A stretch of DNA of 64,000 bases from Collimonas pratensis (lineage in GTDB: Bacteria; Pseudomonadota; Gammaproteobacteria; Burkholderiales; Burkholderiaceae_D), in the NCBI RefSeq assembly GCF_001584185.1, contig NZ_CP013234.1:5332001-5396000 (forward strand), written 5' to 3'. Position numbers and translations under genes: made by a program. Each line of letters begins with the position of its first letter. The first letter of the stretch is position 1. Below, one piece after another: positions 1 to 9,602 of the stretch. The notes below the pieces were generated by a model. It was not told the origin of the DNA and searched no databases. It was given only the letters and a program-made list of their open reading frames with translations.

Positions 1-1356
1 GAATTCCCTTCCCGCCGCATTACCGTCAATCTGGCGCCTGCCGACTTGCCCAAGGAATCGGGCCGCTTCGACTTGCCGATTGCGCTCGGCATCCTGGCAG
101 CATCTGGACAAATTCCAGCGGATGAACTGGACGACTACGAATTCGCCGGCGAACTGTCGCTCTCTGGTGAACTGCGGCCGATACGCGGGGCGCTGGCGAT
201 GACCTTCGCGATGACCAGCCCCCGCGCCAGTACGCCAGCCAGCAAAAGCCGCGCCTTCATCCTGCCCCAGGCCAATGCCGACGAGGCGGCCCTGGTCAGC
301 GACGCCCGCATTTTGCCGGCCGACAGCTTGCTGCAAGTGTGTGCCCACTTTTCCTCTAAGCAAGCAGAAACAAGACTATCCCGCCACACCGCGGAACTGC
401 AGCAGAGGCCGCCACGCTATCAAGATTTCAGCGATGTCAAAGGCCAACTGCAAGCCAAGCGCGCACTGGAGGTCGCCGCGGCCGGCGGTCATAGCGTGCT
501 GCTGATGGGTCCGCCGGGCACCGGCAAGTCGATGCTGGCAGCGCGTTTCCCTGGCATTTTGCCGCCGATGAGCGATCTCGATGCGCTGGAGTCGGCGGCA
601 GTACAGTCGCTCACCAGCGGCTTTTCCAGCGCCAATTGGAAGGTGCGGCCATACCGAGCGCCGCATCACACGGCATCGGCCGTGGCGCTGGTTGGCGGTG
701 GCAGCCCGCCCCGTCCCGGCGAAATTTCGCTGGCGCACCGCGGCGTGCTGTTCCTTGACGAGCTGCCGCAATTCGACCGCCGCGTGCTGGAAGTATTGCG
801 CGAGCCGCTGGAATGCGGCCGCATCACGATTTCTCGTGCAGCCCGGCAAGCCGACTTTCCCGCACAATTCCAGCTGATCGCCGCCATGAACCCCTGCCCT
901 TGCGGCTACTTGGGACACCCGGTCAAGCAATGCCGTTGCACGCCCGACAATATCCTGCGCTATCAGAACAAGATATCGGGCCCGCTAATCGATCGTATCG
1001 ACATGCAGATCCAGGTGCCAGCCTTGCCTCACGACCAGCTGCTGAAGGCCGCCGAGGGTGAATCGTCGGCGCTCATCGCGGCGCGCGTCGAACGCATTTG
1101 CGCGCTGCAGCTGGCGCGCCAGGGTAAGCAGAACAATGCACTGTCGACCAATGAAATCGATGCCTATTGCAAACCCGACAGCGCTGGCGAAAACATCCTG
1201 CGCACCGCCATGGCGCGCCTCGACTGGTCGGCGCGCGGCTATCACCGCGTACTGAAAGTGGCGCGCACCATCGCCGACCTGGATGCGACAGAAAACATTG
1301 CTGCCAAGCATGTCGCTGAGGCGATTCAATATCGCCGCGCGTTGCAACAAGCTTGA
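1..1356 (+). CDS. comM: ComM/YifB family Mg-chelatase-like ATPase, 5' end cut by the window
   Basis: The reading frame is open from base 1, so the gene begins upstream; about 451 residues of a family of about 500 are present. ComM is a hexameric AAA+ helicase that drives branch migration during integration of incoming DNA in natural transformation. Visible: the N-terminal Lon-protease-like domain ending in a KESGRFDLPIALGI stretch, a Walker A GPPGTGKS, the magnesium-chelatase hallmark region with MNPCPCGYLGH, and a C-terminal Mg-chelatase domain. It ends with TGA and is followed by about 240 bp with no gene. Family assignment is firm; the start cannot be seen. Confidence 0.93.
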   Translation, partial: EFPSRRITVNLAPADLPKESGRFDLPIALGILAASGQIPADELDDYEFAGELSLSGELRPIRGALAMTFAMTSPRASTPASKSRAFILPQANADEAALVSDARILPADSLLQVCAHFSSKQAETRLSRHTAELQQRPPRYQDFSDVKGQLQAKRALEVAAAGGHSVLLMGPPGTGKSMLAARFPGILPPMSDLDALESAAVQSLTSGFSSANWKVRPYRAPHHTASAVALVGGGSPPRPGEISLAHRGVLFLDELPQFDRRVLEVLREPLECGRITISRAARQADFPAQFQLIAAMNPCPCGYLGHPVKQCRCTPDNILRYQNKISGPLIDRIDMQIQVPALPHDQLLKAAEGESSALIAARVERICALQLARQGKQNNALSTNEIDAYCKPDSAGENILRTAMARLDWSARGYHRVLKVARTIADLDATENIAAKHVAEAIQYRRALQQA

Positions 1357-1594
1357 CTGAGGCGCAGGCGAACGACATTTATGTGACGCAACCAGCATTG
1401 GCAGACCGGTAAAACAAGCTTGTCCTCAATCCATCGGGTAGGATGAAGAACGGGATTGTTTCTTGCATCCACGTCAATTCCAGCGATGAATCCACCTTCT
1501 CGGCAGATTTAAGTCAGCTTTAATTTTCAAGCCGTATGCTGGGTTTCATGGGCTGGCAAAGTTCGCAGCCCAGCGCATTTCAGGAGGAAACATC

Positions 1595-2008
1595 ACGAAT
1601 AAGCGTACTCTTCTCGCACTCGGCGCCTTGCTCGCCGCCGCGTTGGCCATGAATGCCAGCGCCGCACCTGTCGCAGTTACCAAAGGCGTCGCCACTTATA
1701 TGTCGGGCGGCATAGGCCAGGATGAATCGACCTTGATACAGCAAGAGGCAAAGAATTATCCGCTGGAGCTTGAGTTCGTCATCAAAGCGTCACCTAAGGA
1801 CGAGTATGCTGCCGACGTCCGCGTGAAAATCAGCGATGCCAGCAACAACGTGGTGCTGGACACCGTGTCCAATGGACCATTTTTCCTGGCCAAGCTGCCC
1901 GCCGGCAGCTATCAGTTGACGGCAGCCAAGAACGGCCAGGTGAAAGAACGCAAGATCGCCATCACACCGGGATCGCATCAGCACATCATGTTTGAATGGC
2001 AGGAATAA
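1595..2008 (+). CDS. Small secreted protein with carboxypeptidase-regulatory-like fold, apparent ACG start
   Basis: The frame encodes a clear signal peptide (NKR, then a Leu/Ala-rich core, cleavage near NASAA) followed by about 115 residues with an SGGIGQDE motif and a C-terminal beta-rich part (LPAGSYQLTAAKNG) like carboxypeptidase regulatory-like or DUF4198-type domains. The only Shine-Dalgarno, AGGAGG at 1582-1587, is 7 nt from an ACG at 1595, exactly where ATG is expected; the first in-frame alternatives (TTG 1628, ATG further on) would destroy the signal peptide and have no ribosome site. Either an ACG start is used, the start has mutated, or there is a base error. Probably periplasmic; function unknown. 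Confidence 0.7.
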   Translation, partial: TNKRTLLALGALLAAALAMNASAAPVAVTKGVATYMSGGIGQDESTLIQQEAKNYPLELEFVIKASPKDEYAADVRVKISDASNNVVLDTVSNGPFFLAKLPAGSYQLTAAKNGQVKERKIAITPGSHQHIMFEWQE

Positions 2009-2322
2009 TTGCCCGGGTCAGGACCAGGCATAGCCAGCAGTAAAGTTATGTGACGCTATCAGTCAGCAGCACGTGATATATAAATATTTTATGCGCTCTT
2101 AGAAGAAATGCATTGCCTTGATCAGTATTTAGCACGTGACAAAAATAACCTGTGGCGTACTATGTAATTGCATCGAGCGCAAAAATTCTTTTAACACTGA
2201 AATATGTCTGTCCAAACGGAAACATATGCCTCAGAAAAGGAGTCAACAATAATATTTTCACTAGCTGGCTTGAAAACTGCTTATTCGATCATTACCTTCT
2301 GTTCTAACTACCGGGAGCGCAT
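2009..2322. other. Intergenic AT-rich stretch before the DUF3567 gene
   Basis: No open frame with a ribosome site is seen in these 314 bases. The sequence is clearly richer in A and T than its neighbours, which fits a promoter region for the downstream gene, but no convincing -35/-10 pair stands out. Confidence 0.5.
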
Positions 2323-2580
2323 ATGAACCTGATTTATAACAGTGACCAATACAGCGTCGTCGAATTTGGTGCCGATGAACAACGCGAAGCTTTACGTTTC
2401 GGCGGCTATGAAATCGTCGATAAATCGTTCAAGCGCGAGATTTTCATTGCTGGTGCCTTGGCTGAATTTTTCCGCAAAGGGGTCGAAGACCTGATAGCGA
2501 CCGAGCCGAGCATCGAGGACATCGATGCTTTCCTGGGTAATTACGACTCGATGATGAGTCAGCCCGTCACTTTGCAGTAA
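2323..2580 (+). CDS. DUF3567 family protein
   Basis: An 85-residue acidic protein beginning MNLIYNSDQYSVVEF with a central FGGYEIVDKSFKREIFI block and a C-terminal helical part, the pattern of DUF3567, a small family found in Burkholderiales. The function is unknown. Start ATG at 2323 follows CCGGGAGCG, an acceptable ribosome site. Stands alone, with its own AT-rich upstream region. Confidence 0.85.
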   Translation: MNLIYNSDQYSVVEFGADEQREALRFGGYEIVDKSFKREIFIAGALAEFFRKGVEDLIATEPSIEDIDAFLGNYDSMMSQPVTLQ

Positions 2581-2702
2581 GCCTGCTACCGTTGAATCCG
2601 CTCCAGCCGGCCCGGTATTGTCGATAACTACGGCAATAATGGGTCAGGCAGGAAGCTTGAGGTATATTGCCGTACCTTTTAGATTGCATCCGGTACGTCA
2701 AC

Positions 2703-3392
2703 ATGTACGCCAATTCCAGCCCGATTCACAGCGCCCAGAGCGGCGTCCACGACCAGCTTGCGGCCACTGTCGCCAAGCATGCTGCCCACACGTTTCAAAA
2801 ACCTGTCAGCTCCTACAATCAAAGCGCGTTCGACGACAGCATCGCCGCCTGGCGCGCAGCCGGCAGCCTGCCGCTGATCCTCGATGCCGGCTGCGGGGTC
2901 GGCCTCTCGACCATGCATCTGGCGGCACAATATCCCGATCATTTCGTGATCGGGGTCGACCAGTCTGCTGACCGGGTCGGCCGCAACACGTTATGGCCAG
3001 GACCGGCGGCGCGGCCGCATAACTTCATCCGCATCCGCGCCGACCTGGTGGATTACTGGCGCCTGCTGCTGGCGGCGCGGATTTTCCCTGTGCGTCACTA
3101 TCTGCTGTATCCGAACCCGTGGCCGAAAATCGGCCAGTTGAGCCGGCGCTGGCATGGCCATCCGGTGTTTCCGGCCATTGTCGCGTTGGGCGGCATTCTG
3201 GAATGCCGCAGCAACTGGCAAATCTATGTCGAGGAATGCGCCAGCGCCTTGCAGCAGCTCACCGGCCTCGCGGTCGGGTGCGAGCCCTATCTTCCTGCCC
3301 AGCCGATCACCCCGTTCGAGGGAAAATACCTGGCGTCGGGCCATCAATTGTGGCGCTGCCAGGTGCAGCTCCCATCCACATCCAAGGCTTGA
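2703..3392 (+). CDS. TrmB-like SAM-dependent methyltransferase
   Basis: About 229 residues. A class I methyltransferase SAM-binding motif (LDAGCGVGLSTMHLA) and the YPNPWPK motif typical of tRNA (guanine-N7)-methyltransferase TrmB are both present. The protein is divergent from canonical TrmB around the catalytic region (QLSRRWHGHPVFPAI), so it may be a paralogue with another RNA substrate. Start chosen at MYANSSP; an upstream in-frame start at 2667 is possible. It converges on kup with a shared terminator between them. Confidence 0.8.
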   Translation: MYANSSPIHSAQSGVHDQLAATVAKHAAHTFQKPVSSYNQSAFDDSIAAWRAAGSLPLILDAGCGVGLSTMHLAAQYPDHFVIGVDQSADRVGRNTLWPGPAARPHNFIRIRADLVDYWRLLLAARIFPVRHYLLYPNPWPKIGQLSRRWHGHPVFPAIVALGGILECRSNWQIYVEECASALQQLTGLAVGCEPYLPAQPITPFEGKYLASGHQLWRCQVQLPSTSKA

Positions 3393-3394
3393 AA

Positions 3395-3438
3395 AGAAAA
3401 TCCCCGCAAACCGTAAAAGTTTGCGGGGATTTTCTTTG
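3395..3438. terminator. Bidirectional terminator between trmB-like gene and kup
   Basis: A perfect 17-bp inverted repeat (AGAAAATCCCCGCAAAC and its complement, 7-nt loop CGTAAAA) with A-rich 5' and T-rich 3' sides. It lies 3 bp after the + strand stop and just before the - strand stop, so it should end both transcripts. Confidence 0.9.
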
Positions 3439-3446
3439 CCGGCGGC

Positions 3447-5348
3447 TTAGATTTCTACCTTGGTGCCCAGTTCGACCACCCGGTTGATCGGGATGTGGAA
3501 GAAGTCGGAAGGCTTGGCCGCATTCTGGTACATCCAGGCGAACAGCTTTTCGCGCCACAAATGCATGCCTGGGATCTTGCTCGGGATGACAGTATCGCGC
3601 GCCAGGAAGAAGGAAGTATCCATCACGTCGAACTCCAGGCCGAACTGCGCCGTGGTCAGCGCCATCACGGTCTGTACGTCAGGCGCTTCCTTGAAACCGA
3701 AAGCCGCGCGCAAGACGTAGACATCGCTGCCCAGTTCCTTCAGGGTCAGGCGCTTGCTGTCTTCGACAAACGGCACGTCCCAGATACTGATTTTGAGGAA
3801 GAACACGCGCTTGTGCAGGATACGGTTGTGCTTCAGGTTGTGCAGCAGCGCCACCGGCACCGTGGTCTTGTTGCCGGTCATGAACACCGCGGTGCCATCG
3901 ACCCGATGCGGCGGATGCGCCAGCAGGCCCTCGATGAAAGGTTCCAGCGGAATCCCTTCGTCCTTGCTGCGTTCACGCAACAGCATGCGGCCAGCGTACC
4001 AGGTCATCAGCAGGAAGAAAGCGATGGCGCCGAGCAGCAGCGGGAACCAGCCGCCGTCGACGATTTTCAGCAGATTGGCGGCAAAGAAGGCGAAATCGAC
4101 AATGAAGAAAGCGCCGATGACCAGCGCCACCAGGAACGGATTCCACTTCCAGACCGTGCGCATGACCACCGCCGCCAGCACTGTGGTGATCAGCATGGTG
4201 GTAGTCACCGCCACACCGTAGGCGGCGGCCAGGTTATCGGATTTCTTGAAGGCCAGTACCACGCCCACCACCAGCAACAGCAACATCCAGTTGATCACCG
4301 GCACATAGATCTGGCCGCGCTCGTCTTCCGACGTATGCAAAATGCGCATGCGCGGCACAAAGCCAAGCAGGATGGCCTGGCTGGTCAGCGAAAACGCGCC
4401 CGAAATAACGGCCTGCGAAGCGATCACGGTGGCGGCGGTCGCCAGGATCACCATCGGCAGCAGCAAGGCGTCCGGCACCATCAGGTAGAACGGATTCTGC
4501 ACCGCGGCAGGATTGAGCAGCAGGTTGGCGCCTTGGCCGAAGTAGTTCAGCATCAGGCAAGGCATGACGGTAAACAGCCAGGCAAAGCGGATCGGACGGA
4601 TACCGAAGTGGCCCATGTCGGCATACAGGGCTTCAGCGCCGGTCAGCACCAGCACCACCGAACCCAGCACCACGAATGCTTGCAGCGCGTGCTGCTGCAT
4701 GAAGGCGACGGCATAGTAAGGATTGATTGCGACCAGGATTTCCGGCGCCTTGATGACGTTGTAGACGCCCAGCAAACCGAGCGAAACAAACCATACGAAC
4801 ATCACCGGGCCGAACAGCTTGCCCACCACCGTGGTGCCGTGCTTCTGGATCAGGAACAGGCCGATCAGAATGATCAGCGACAGCGGCAGGACGAAGCGCG
4901 TCAGTCCCGGCGTCGCGATTTCCAGCCCTTCCACCGCCGACAGCACCGAGATCGCCGGCGTGATGACGACGTCGCCGTAAAACATGCAAGCGCCGAAGAC
5001 GCCCAGCATCATCAGCGTCTTGGCGCGTTTGGAACCGCTCTTGGCGGTGCGCAGCGAGAGGGCCATCAGAGCCAGCACACCGCCCTCGCCGTTGTTGTCG
5101 GCGCGCATCACGAACAAGACATACTTGAGCGAGACCACGATGGTGATCGCCCAGAACAGCATCGAGATAATCCCCAGCACCGCGTCTGGCGTGAATGGGA
5201 TGCCGTGGTCGGTGCTGAAACACTCTTTCAGCGCGTACAGAGGACTGGTGCCGATGTCGCCGAACACGATTCCCAGAGCAGCCAGCGTGATGATATGTAG
5301 TCGGGAAGATTTGAATCCTGGGCTGCTGCTGGTTTGTGTTGTACTCAT
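3447..5348 (-). CDS. kup: Kup potassium uptake permease
   Basis: About 633 residues, the usual Kup length. N-terminal [17 protein letters not shown] and the following membrane segments (about twelve) with [14 protein letters not shown] loop are hallmarks of Kup/HAK/KT proton-coupled K+ symporters of the inner membrane; the C-terminal 150 residues form the soluble domain. Start ATG at 5348 is preferred because GAGAG lies just upstream; an ATG at 5360 would add four residues. No riboswitch-like structure is obvious in the 290 bp upstream. It shares the terminator at 3395-3438 with the facing gene. Confidence 0.95.
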   Translation of the reverse strand: MSTTQTSSSPGFKSSRLHIITLAALGIVFGDIGTSPLYALKECFSTDHGIPFTPDAVLGIISMLFWAITIVVSLKYVLFVMRADNNGEGGVLALMALSLRTAKSGSKRAKTLMMLGVFGACMFYGDVVITPAISVLSAVEGLEIATPGLTRFVLPLSLIILIGLFLIQKHGTTVVGKLFGPVMFVWFVSLGLLGVYNVIKAPEILVAINPYYAVAFMQQHALQAFVVLGSVVLVLTGAEALYADMGHFGIRPIRFAWLFTVMPCLMLNYFGQGANLLLNPAAVQNPFYLMVPDALLLPMVILATAATVIASQAVISGAFSLTSQAILLGFVPRMRILHTSEDERGQIYVPVINWMLLLLVVGVVLAFKKSDNLAAAYGVAVTTTMLITTVLAAVVMRTVWKWNPFLVALVIGAFFIVDFAFFAANLLKIVDGGWFPLLLGAIAFFLLMTWYAGRMLLRERSKDEGIPLEPFIEGLLAHPPHRVDGTAVFMTGNKTTVPVALLHNLKHNRILHKRVFFLKISIWDVPFVEDSKRLTLKELGSDVYVLRAAFGFKEAPDVQTVMALTTAQFGLEFDVMDTSFFLARDTVIPSKIPGMHLWREKLFAWMYQNAAKPSDFFHIPINRVVELGTKVEI

Positions 5349-5638
5349 GTTCTCTCTCATCTTATTAGTAAGGGCAAGTCCGGCCGTACCCCAAGCCTGC
5401 TTACTTCAATTTGATTGCTTTTTTGAAAAGCTGTGTGTCGCGCTGCACAAGGTGGCGGATTTTACTATCGAACCTCGTGCTGGAACTAATTTGCCGCGTC
5501 ACTGCCGTTGCTAAAATACATCCTCGACTTGGCATTTTTGTGCCTATATTCCAGCGTCTTTCTGATTCAAAACTTGTCTGTTGGAAGCAGACAGATGCTG
5601 CACATAACAAAAAAACATTAGCGCCATCTTATGCTTAC

Positions 5639-6541
5639 CTAAGCATCTTTTAAAGCTAAAGCTCGCTCATACAAGGCATTTTTCTTTTGCCCAGTGATTA
5701 GCGCTGCCAGGGCAGAAGCTTGCTTGATCGATAATTCTGCCAGCAAAATCTGCAGGACCCGCTCGCCTTCTGCGCTATCGTCGAGCGCAACCGGCGCCGC
5801 CTCTACCAGCACCACAAACTCGCCTTTTTGGCGGTTGGCATCGGCCGCCAGCCAGGCCGGTGCTTCACCCAAGGAACAGCGATGGACGCTCTCGAACAGC
5901 TTGGTCAGCTCGCGCGCCAGCACGATGCGGCGTTCCGGCCCGAACGCCTGCAGCAAGGCATCGACGGTTTCGACAATGCGGTGCGGCGCTTCGTACAGCA
6001 CCAGCGTGGCGCTGGCGCCGGCCAGGCCGGCGAGGGCAATCTCGCGCTGGCGTGCCTTGCTGGGCAGGAATCCGATGAACTGGAACTGATCGTTGACCAG
6101 TCCGCTGACGGACAGCGCAGTCACGGCGGCCGACGGTCCCGGCAGCGGCAAGGCGCGCAAACCCGCGTTCAGCACCGCGTCGACGATGCGGGCGCCGGGG
6201 TCGGACACCGCCGGCGTGCCGGCGTCGGACACCAGGGCGATCCGTTCACCTGCCTGCAGGCGCGCCACGATCTTCTCCGCCACTTCCCGCTCATTGTGCT
6301 CATGCGCCGCCAGCAAGGTCTTGGATAAGCCATAGCGGCCCAGCAAATGCGCAGTATTCCGGGTGTCCTCACAGGCCACGGCGTCGACCAGGGACAATAC
6401 ATGCAGGGCGCGCAGGCTGATATCGCAGACATTCCCGATCGGTGTGGCCAGCACATATAATGTGGACGCCGGATACGCTTGCTGCGTCACCTCGTCCAAA
6501 ATCACTGGATTGATGAAGGCGCTGGCAGATTGATGAGTCAT
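5639..6541 (-). CDS. rsmI: 16S rRNA (cytidine1402-2'-O)-methyltransferase RsmI
   Basis: A 300-residue tetrapyrrole-methylase fold protein: STLYVLATPIGNVCDISLRA at the N-terminus, ACEDTRNT, HEHNE and VSDAGTPAVSDPG are the RsmI signatures. It 2'-O-methylates C1402 in the ribosomal P site. It is divergent from the lpoA-like gene with only 12 bp between starts, as in many proteobacteria where rsmI and lpoA are head to head, so the two promoters must overlap coding DNA. Confidence 0.95.
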   Translation of the reverse strand: MTHQSASAFINPVILDEVTQQAYPASTLYVLATPIGNVCDISLRALHVLSLVDAVACEDTRNTAHLLGRYGLSKTLLAAHEHNEREVAEKIVARLQAGERIALVSDAGTPAVSDPGARIVDAVLNAGLRALPLPGPSAAVTALSVSGLVNDQFQFIGFLPSKARQREIALAGLAGASATLVLYEAPHRIVETVDALLQAFGPERRIVLARELTKLFESVHRCSLGEAPAWLAADANRQKGEFVVLVEAAPVALDDSAEGERVLQILLAELSIKQASALAALITGQKKNALYERALALKDA

Positions 6542-6553
6542 GGGGAGTTATGA

Positions 6554-7711
6554 ATGTTATATAAATGGGCGAAGCTGGCTAAACGGGTCAAGCTTGCATT
6601 AGCGGCGGGTATCCTGTTGAACGGATTGTGCCCGCCTGCGCTGGCAAATACAACCTTGGTCGACGTTACGGCGGCCGATGCAGACGGCAATGTCATCCCG
6701 CTGGCCAGCATCGCCTTGCTGCTGCCATTGCGCTCGGGGCCGCTGGGCGCTGCCGCCGATGCGGTCCGCAGCGGCTTCCTGAATGCCTATGAACGCGACA
6801 AGAGCGGCCTGGCGGTGAGCGTGATCGAAGCCGCCGATACCGCGCCGGACATGCTGGCTGCTTACACGGACGCCGCGAAAAAATACGATATCCTGGTGGG
6901 TCCGCTGTCGCGCACCGGCCTCAGCGCCATTCTCCAGAACGGCCATGTGGACAAGCCGACCATCGCCCTGACCCAGCCGGACTCTGGCGGCGCCCTGCCG
7001 GCGCAGCTGCTGCCGGTGGGCCTTTCGATCGAGGCCGAGGCACGCCAGGTGGCCACCTGGGTGGGCGCCGATTACGCACCCGGCAAGGTATTGGTGCTGA
7101 GCACCAGCGCCGCCTGGCAAAAACGCGTTGCCAACGCTTTCGTCCAGCAGATCCAGGGCAGCGGCCTGCACGCCGAAGTGGTGACGCTGAATCTGGAAAA
7201 CGGCGCCTTCAATGTCGATGCCCTGACCCAGCTGCAGCAAAAGGTGGAAGGCGAGATGCCGCGCCTGCTGTTTGCCGCGCTGAATGCCGACCAGACCAAG
7301 CAGATACGTATCGCCATCGGCGACCAGACGCCGATCTTCGGCATTTCCCAGCTGAATCCGCTGACCCTCGATGACAACAACCCTGAGCACCAGATCCCTG
7401 CGCTGAATGGCGTGCGGCTGGTGGATATTCCATGGCAGGTGCAGCCGGACCATCCGGCGGTGATGGTTTACCCGCGCCAGGAAGTGGCTGCCGATCAGCG
7501 CCGCAACGCCGACCTGGAGCGGCTGTATGCGCTCGGCATCGATGCCTTCCGTATCGCCCGTGAAGTCGCCGCCCGCAATAGCGTATTCCAGATCGATGGC
7601 GTCACCGGCAAGCTGAACGTCCGCTTTGGCGTCGGCGCCCCGAGTTTCGAGCGCATCGAGCCGACTGCGATCTACCAGAACGGCATCGTCATGCCGCTAC
7701 AGGCCCAGTGA
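6554..7711 (+). CDS. Penicillin-binding protein activator (LpoA/YraM C-terminal domain type)
   Basis: 385 residues with an N-terminal signal sequence (KLALAAGILLNGLCPPALA) and a periplasmic-binding-protein-like fold (IALLLPLRSGPLGAAADAVR; ILVGPLSRTGLSAIL) matching the C-terminal domain of LpoA/YraM, which activates peptidoglycan synthase PBP1A. The N-terminal TPR domain of E. coli LpoA is absent, and the Cys in the signal region lacks a proper lipobox, so it is more likely a soluble periplasmic protein. It heads the run lpoA-like/yraN/diaA/dolP. Confidence 0.85.
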   Translation: MLYKWAKLAKRVKLALAAGILLNGLCPPALANTTLVDVTAADADGNVIPLASIALLLPLRSGPLGAAADAVRSGFLNAYERDKSGLAVSVIEAADTAPDMLAAYTDAAKKYDILVGPLSRTGLSAILQNGHVDKPTIALTQPDSGGALPAQLLPVGLSIEAEARQVATWVGADYAPGKVLVLSTSAAWQKRVANAFVQQIQGSGLHAEVVTLNLENGAFNVDALTQLQQKVEGEMPRLLFAALNADQTKQIRIAIGDQTPIFGISQLNPLTLDDNNPEHQIPALNGVRLVDIPWQVQPDHPAVMVYPRQEVAADQRRNADLERLYALGIDAFRIAREVAARNSVFQIDGVTGKLNVRFGVGAPSFERIEPTAIYQNGIVMPLQAQ

Positions 7712-7730
7712 AACTGACGCCGGCCGCCTG

Positions 7731-8108
7731 ATGACAACACCAATGTCAAGCAGCCAGGCCAGCGGCAAACTGGCGGAAGACCAGGCGCTGCGCTACCTGC
7801 AGCGGCATGGCCTCAAGCTGGTAGCCCGGAATTTCCGCTGCAAAGGCGGCGAAATCGATCTGATCCTGTCGCAACCGGCAGCCTCCAAAGGCGAGCAGGA
7901 GCTGCTGGTGTTTGTCGAAGTGCGACAACGCCGCAGCCAACGCTTTGGCGGCGCGGCAGCCAGCGTGACGTCCGCCAAGCAAAGCCGGCTGATCCTCGCC
8001 GCCCAGGTTTTCCTGCAACGCTACCCGCAGCCGCCCGCCTGCCGCTTCGACGTGCTGGCCATGGACGCCGACAACATCGACTGGATCAGGCAGGCATTCG
8101 AAGCCTAG
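7731..8108 (+). CDS. yraN: YraN family predicted endonuclease (UPF0102)
   Basis: 125 residues; LAEDQALRYLQRHG, NFRCKGGEIDLI and VFVEVRQRR form the UPF0102/YraN pattern, a Holliday-junction-resolvase-like restriction fold with GEIDLI...VFVEVR as the D...ExK-type site. Start ATG at 7731 is 20 bp after the preceding stop. The role in vivo is poorly known; the gene sits in the conserved rsmI-lpoA-yraN-diaA-dolP neighbourhood. The stop codon lies inside the first unit of the tandem repeat at 8104. Confidence 0.92.
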   Translation: MTTPMSSSQASGKLAEDQALRYLQRHGLKLVARNFRCKGGEIDLILSQPAASKGEQELLVFVEVRQRRSQRFGGAAASVTSAKQSRLILAAQVFLQRYPQPPACRFDVLAMDADNIDWIRQAFEA

Positions 8109-8151
8109 AGCCCGTTATGCCTAGAGCCCGTTATGCCTAGAGCCCGCTATA
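8104..8151 (+). repeat. Three tandem copies of a 16-bp unit at the yraN 3' end
   Basis: The unit CCTAGAGCCCGTTATG occurs three times head to tail without spacer; copies one and two are identical and the third is CCTAGAGCCCGCTATA. Copy one contains the yraN stop codon. The change in copy three creates TATAAT, a consensus -10 box. Confidence 0.9.
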
Positions 8152-8153
8152 AT
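8148..8153 (+). promoter_or_regulatory. Candidate -10 box for diaA
   Basis: TATAAT in the last repeat copy, about 75 bp before the diaA start. The -35 region (TAGAGC-like, in the middle repeat copy) is weak, so this is a candidate only. Confidence 0.4.
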
Positions 8154-8226
8154 CAGCGCCAGATTAACCAGAAACCCAGCCGCCACTGCTGGACGGCGGC
8201 AGCATTCCACTCTCTATACCGACATC

Positions 8227-8823
8227 ATGATAAACCAACGTATCCTGGCGCACTTCAATGAAAGCGCAGAACTCAAGGCCCGCGCAGCGGAAGTCCTGGC
8301 GGCGCCGATTGCCAGCGCGGTTGAACTTATGTTCTCCGCGCTGTCCAATGGCAACAAGATTCTTGCCTGCGGCAATGGCGGCTCGGCTGCCGATTGCCAG
8401 CATTTCGCGGCCGAACTGGTCGGGCGCTTTGAGCGGGAACGCCTGCCGCTGCCGGCATTGGCGCTGACGACCGATACCTCGATCATCACCGCGGTCGGCA
8501 ACGATTACAGCTACAACGAAATCTTTTCCAAGCAGGTACAAGCGTTTGGACAAGCCGGCGATGTACTGTTAGCGTTTTCGACCTCCGGCAATTCGGCCAA
8601 CATCCTGGCGGCCATCGATGTGGCGCTGGAGCGCGACATGCGGGTGGTGGCCATGACCGGCAAAGGCGGCGGCGCCATCGGCAAGAAACTGACTGAAGCA
8701 GATGTGCATATCTGTGTGCCGCACGACCGCACCGCGCGCATCCAGGAAGTACACCTGCTGACGATTCACTGCTTATGCGACGGCATCGATGTCGCTTTAT
8801 TTGGAGGAGATGCGAATGATTGA
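8227..8823 (+). CDS. diaA: DiaA/GmhA-type SIS domain protein
   Basis: 198 residues of a sugar-isomerase (SIS) fold: [23 protein letters not shown] and [14 protein letters not shown] are the phosphosugar-binding loops shared by DiaA and the phosphoheptose isomerase GmhA. Genome position between yraN and dolP supports DiaA, the DnaA-binding protein that stimulates replication initiation, but the sequence alone does not exclude an isomerase. Its stop overlaps the start of the next gene. Confidence 0.85.
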   Translation: MINQRILAHFNESAELKARAAEVLAAPIASAVELMFSALSNGNKILACGNGGSAADCQHFAAELVGRFERERLPLPALALTTDTSIITAVGNDYSYNEIFSKQVQAFGQAGDVLLAFSTSGNSANILAAIDVALERDMRVVAMTGKGGGAIGKKLTEADVHICVPHDRTARIQEVHLLTIHCLCDGIDVALFGGDAND

Positions 8824-9505
8824 CAGGCAAAATCCGCGCTGGAGCAAGCTGCAACGGCCATTGGCCGCAGTAGCATTATGCGGCGCCGTGGTGATGGGTT
8901 TGCAAGGTTGCGTGGCGCTGGCGCTGGGCGGCGCCGTGGCCGGCGGCTTTGCGGCAACGGATCGGCGCACGCTGGGCGCGCAGACCGAGGACAAGGCCAT
9001 CATGGTCAAGGCCGAAACCCGGATTCCGTCGGTGGTCGGCCAGGATGGGCATGTCAACGCCACCAGCTACAACCGCAAGGTATTGCTGACCGGCGAAGTG
9101 CGTGATGATGCCGCCAAGGCTGCGGCGGAAAAGGAAGCGCAGTCTATCGAAAACGTCCACTCGGTCGCCAATGAACTGGCGGTCGGCGCGCCGTCGAGCT
9201 TCTCCTCGCGCTCCAACGACACCTTCATCACCAGCAAGGTCATCGCCTCGCTGGTGGACGCCAAGGACGTGTTCGGTAATTCGATCAAGGTCGTCACCGA
9301 GCGTGGCAATGTCTACCTGATGGGCCGGGTCACCGAGCGTGAAGGCAAGCGTGCCGGTGAAATTGCTGCCGGCGTCAGCGGCGTACAAAAAGTCGTCAAG
9401 GTGTTTGAATACATCACCGAAGATGAATTGACGCAAATGTCATCCGCGCCTAGGGATTCGTCATCGGCGCCAAAGGATGCGGCCAAGCCGTCCGCCCAGC
9501 CTTAA
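8816..9505 (+). CDS. dolP: BON-domain outer-membrane lipoprotein DolP/YraP
   Basis: 229 residues with a lipobox (GLQGC, modified Cys about 30 residues in), then two BON domains ([11 protein letters not shown]... and [13 protein letters not shown]...). DolP supports outer-membrane integrity at division sites. Start ATG at 8816 follows GGAGGAG and overlaps the diaA stop, so the pair is translationally coupled. The C-terminus is a Ser/Pro/Ala-rich tail. A strong terminator follows. Confidence 0.9.
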   Translation: MIDRQNPRWSKLQRPLAAVALCGAVVMGLQGCVALALGGAVAGGFAATDRRTLGAQTEDKAIMVKAETRIPSVVGQDGHVNATSYNRKVLLTGEVRDDAAKAAAEKEAQSIENVHSVANELAVGAPSSFSSRSNDTFITSKVIASLVDAKDVFGNSIKVVTERGNVYLMGRVTEREGKRAGEIAAGVSGVQKVVKVFEYITEDELTQMSSAPRDSSSAPKDAAKPSAQP

Positions 9506-9560
9506 AAGGAGCATGCGGGCCGCAAGCGGCTTGCATTTCCCCCGCTACTCAAGTAACGTT

Positions 9561-9592
9561 GCCGCTGGACAAATGTCCGGCGGCTTTTTTTT
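9561..9592 (+). terminator. Rho-independent terminator after dolP
   Basis: Stem GCCGCTGGACA / TGTCCGGCGGC with a two-base loop, followed by eight T. It separates the diaA-dolP unit from lemA, whose start is 11 bp downstream. Confidence 0.88.
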
Positions 9593-9602
9593 GGGGAAAA
9601 AC

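Noticed and set aside
3495..5300. 601-residue open frame antisense to kup
   Set aside because: His/Gln/Arg-rich shadow of a GC-rich gene; no start signal and kup is certain on the other strand.
8104..8151. Tandem repeats considered as a CRISPR array
   Set aside because: Units are head to tail with no spacers and no cas genes are near.
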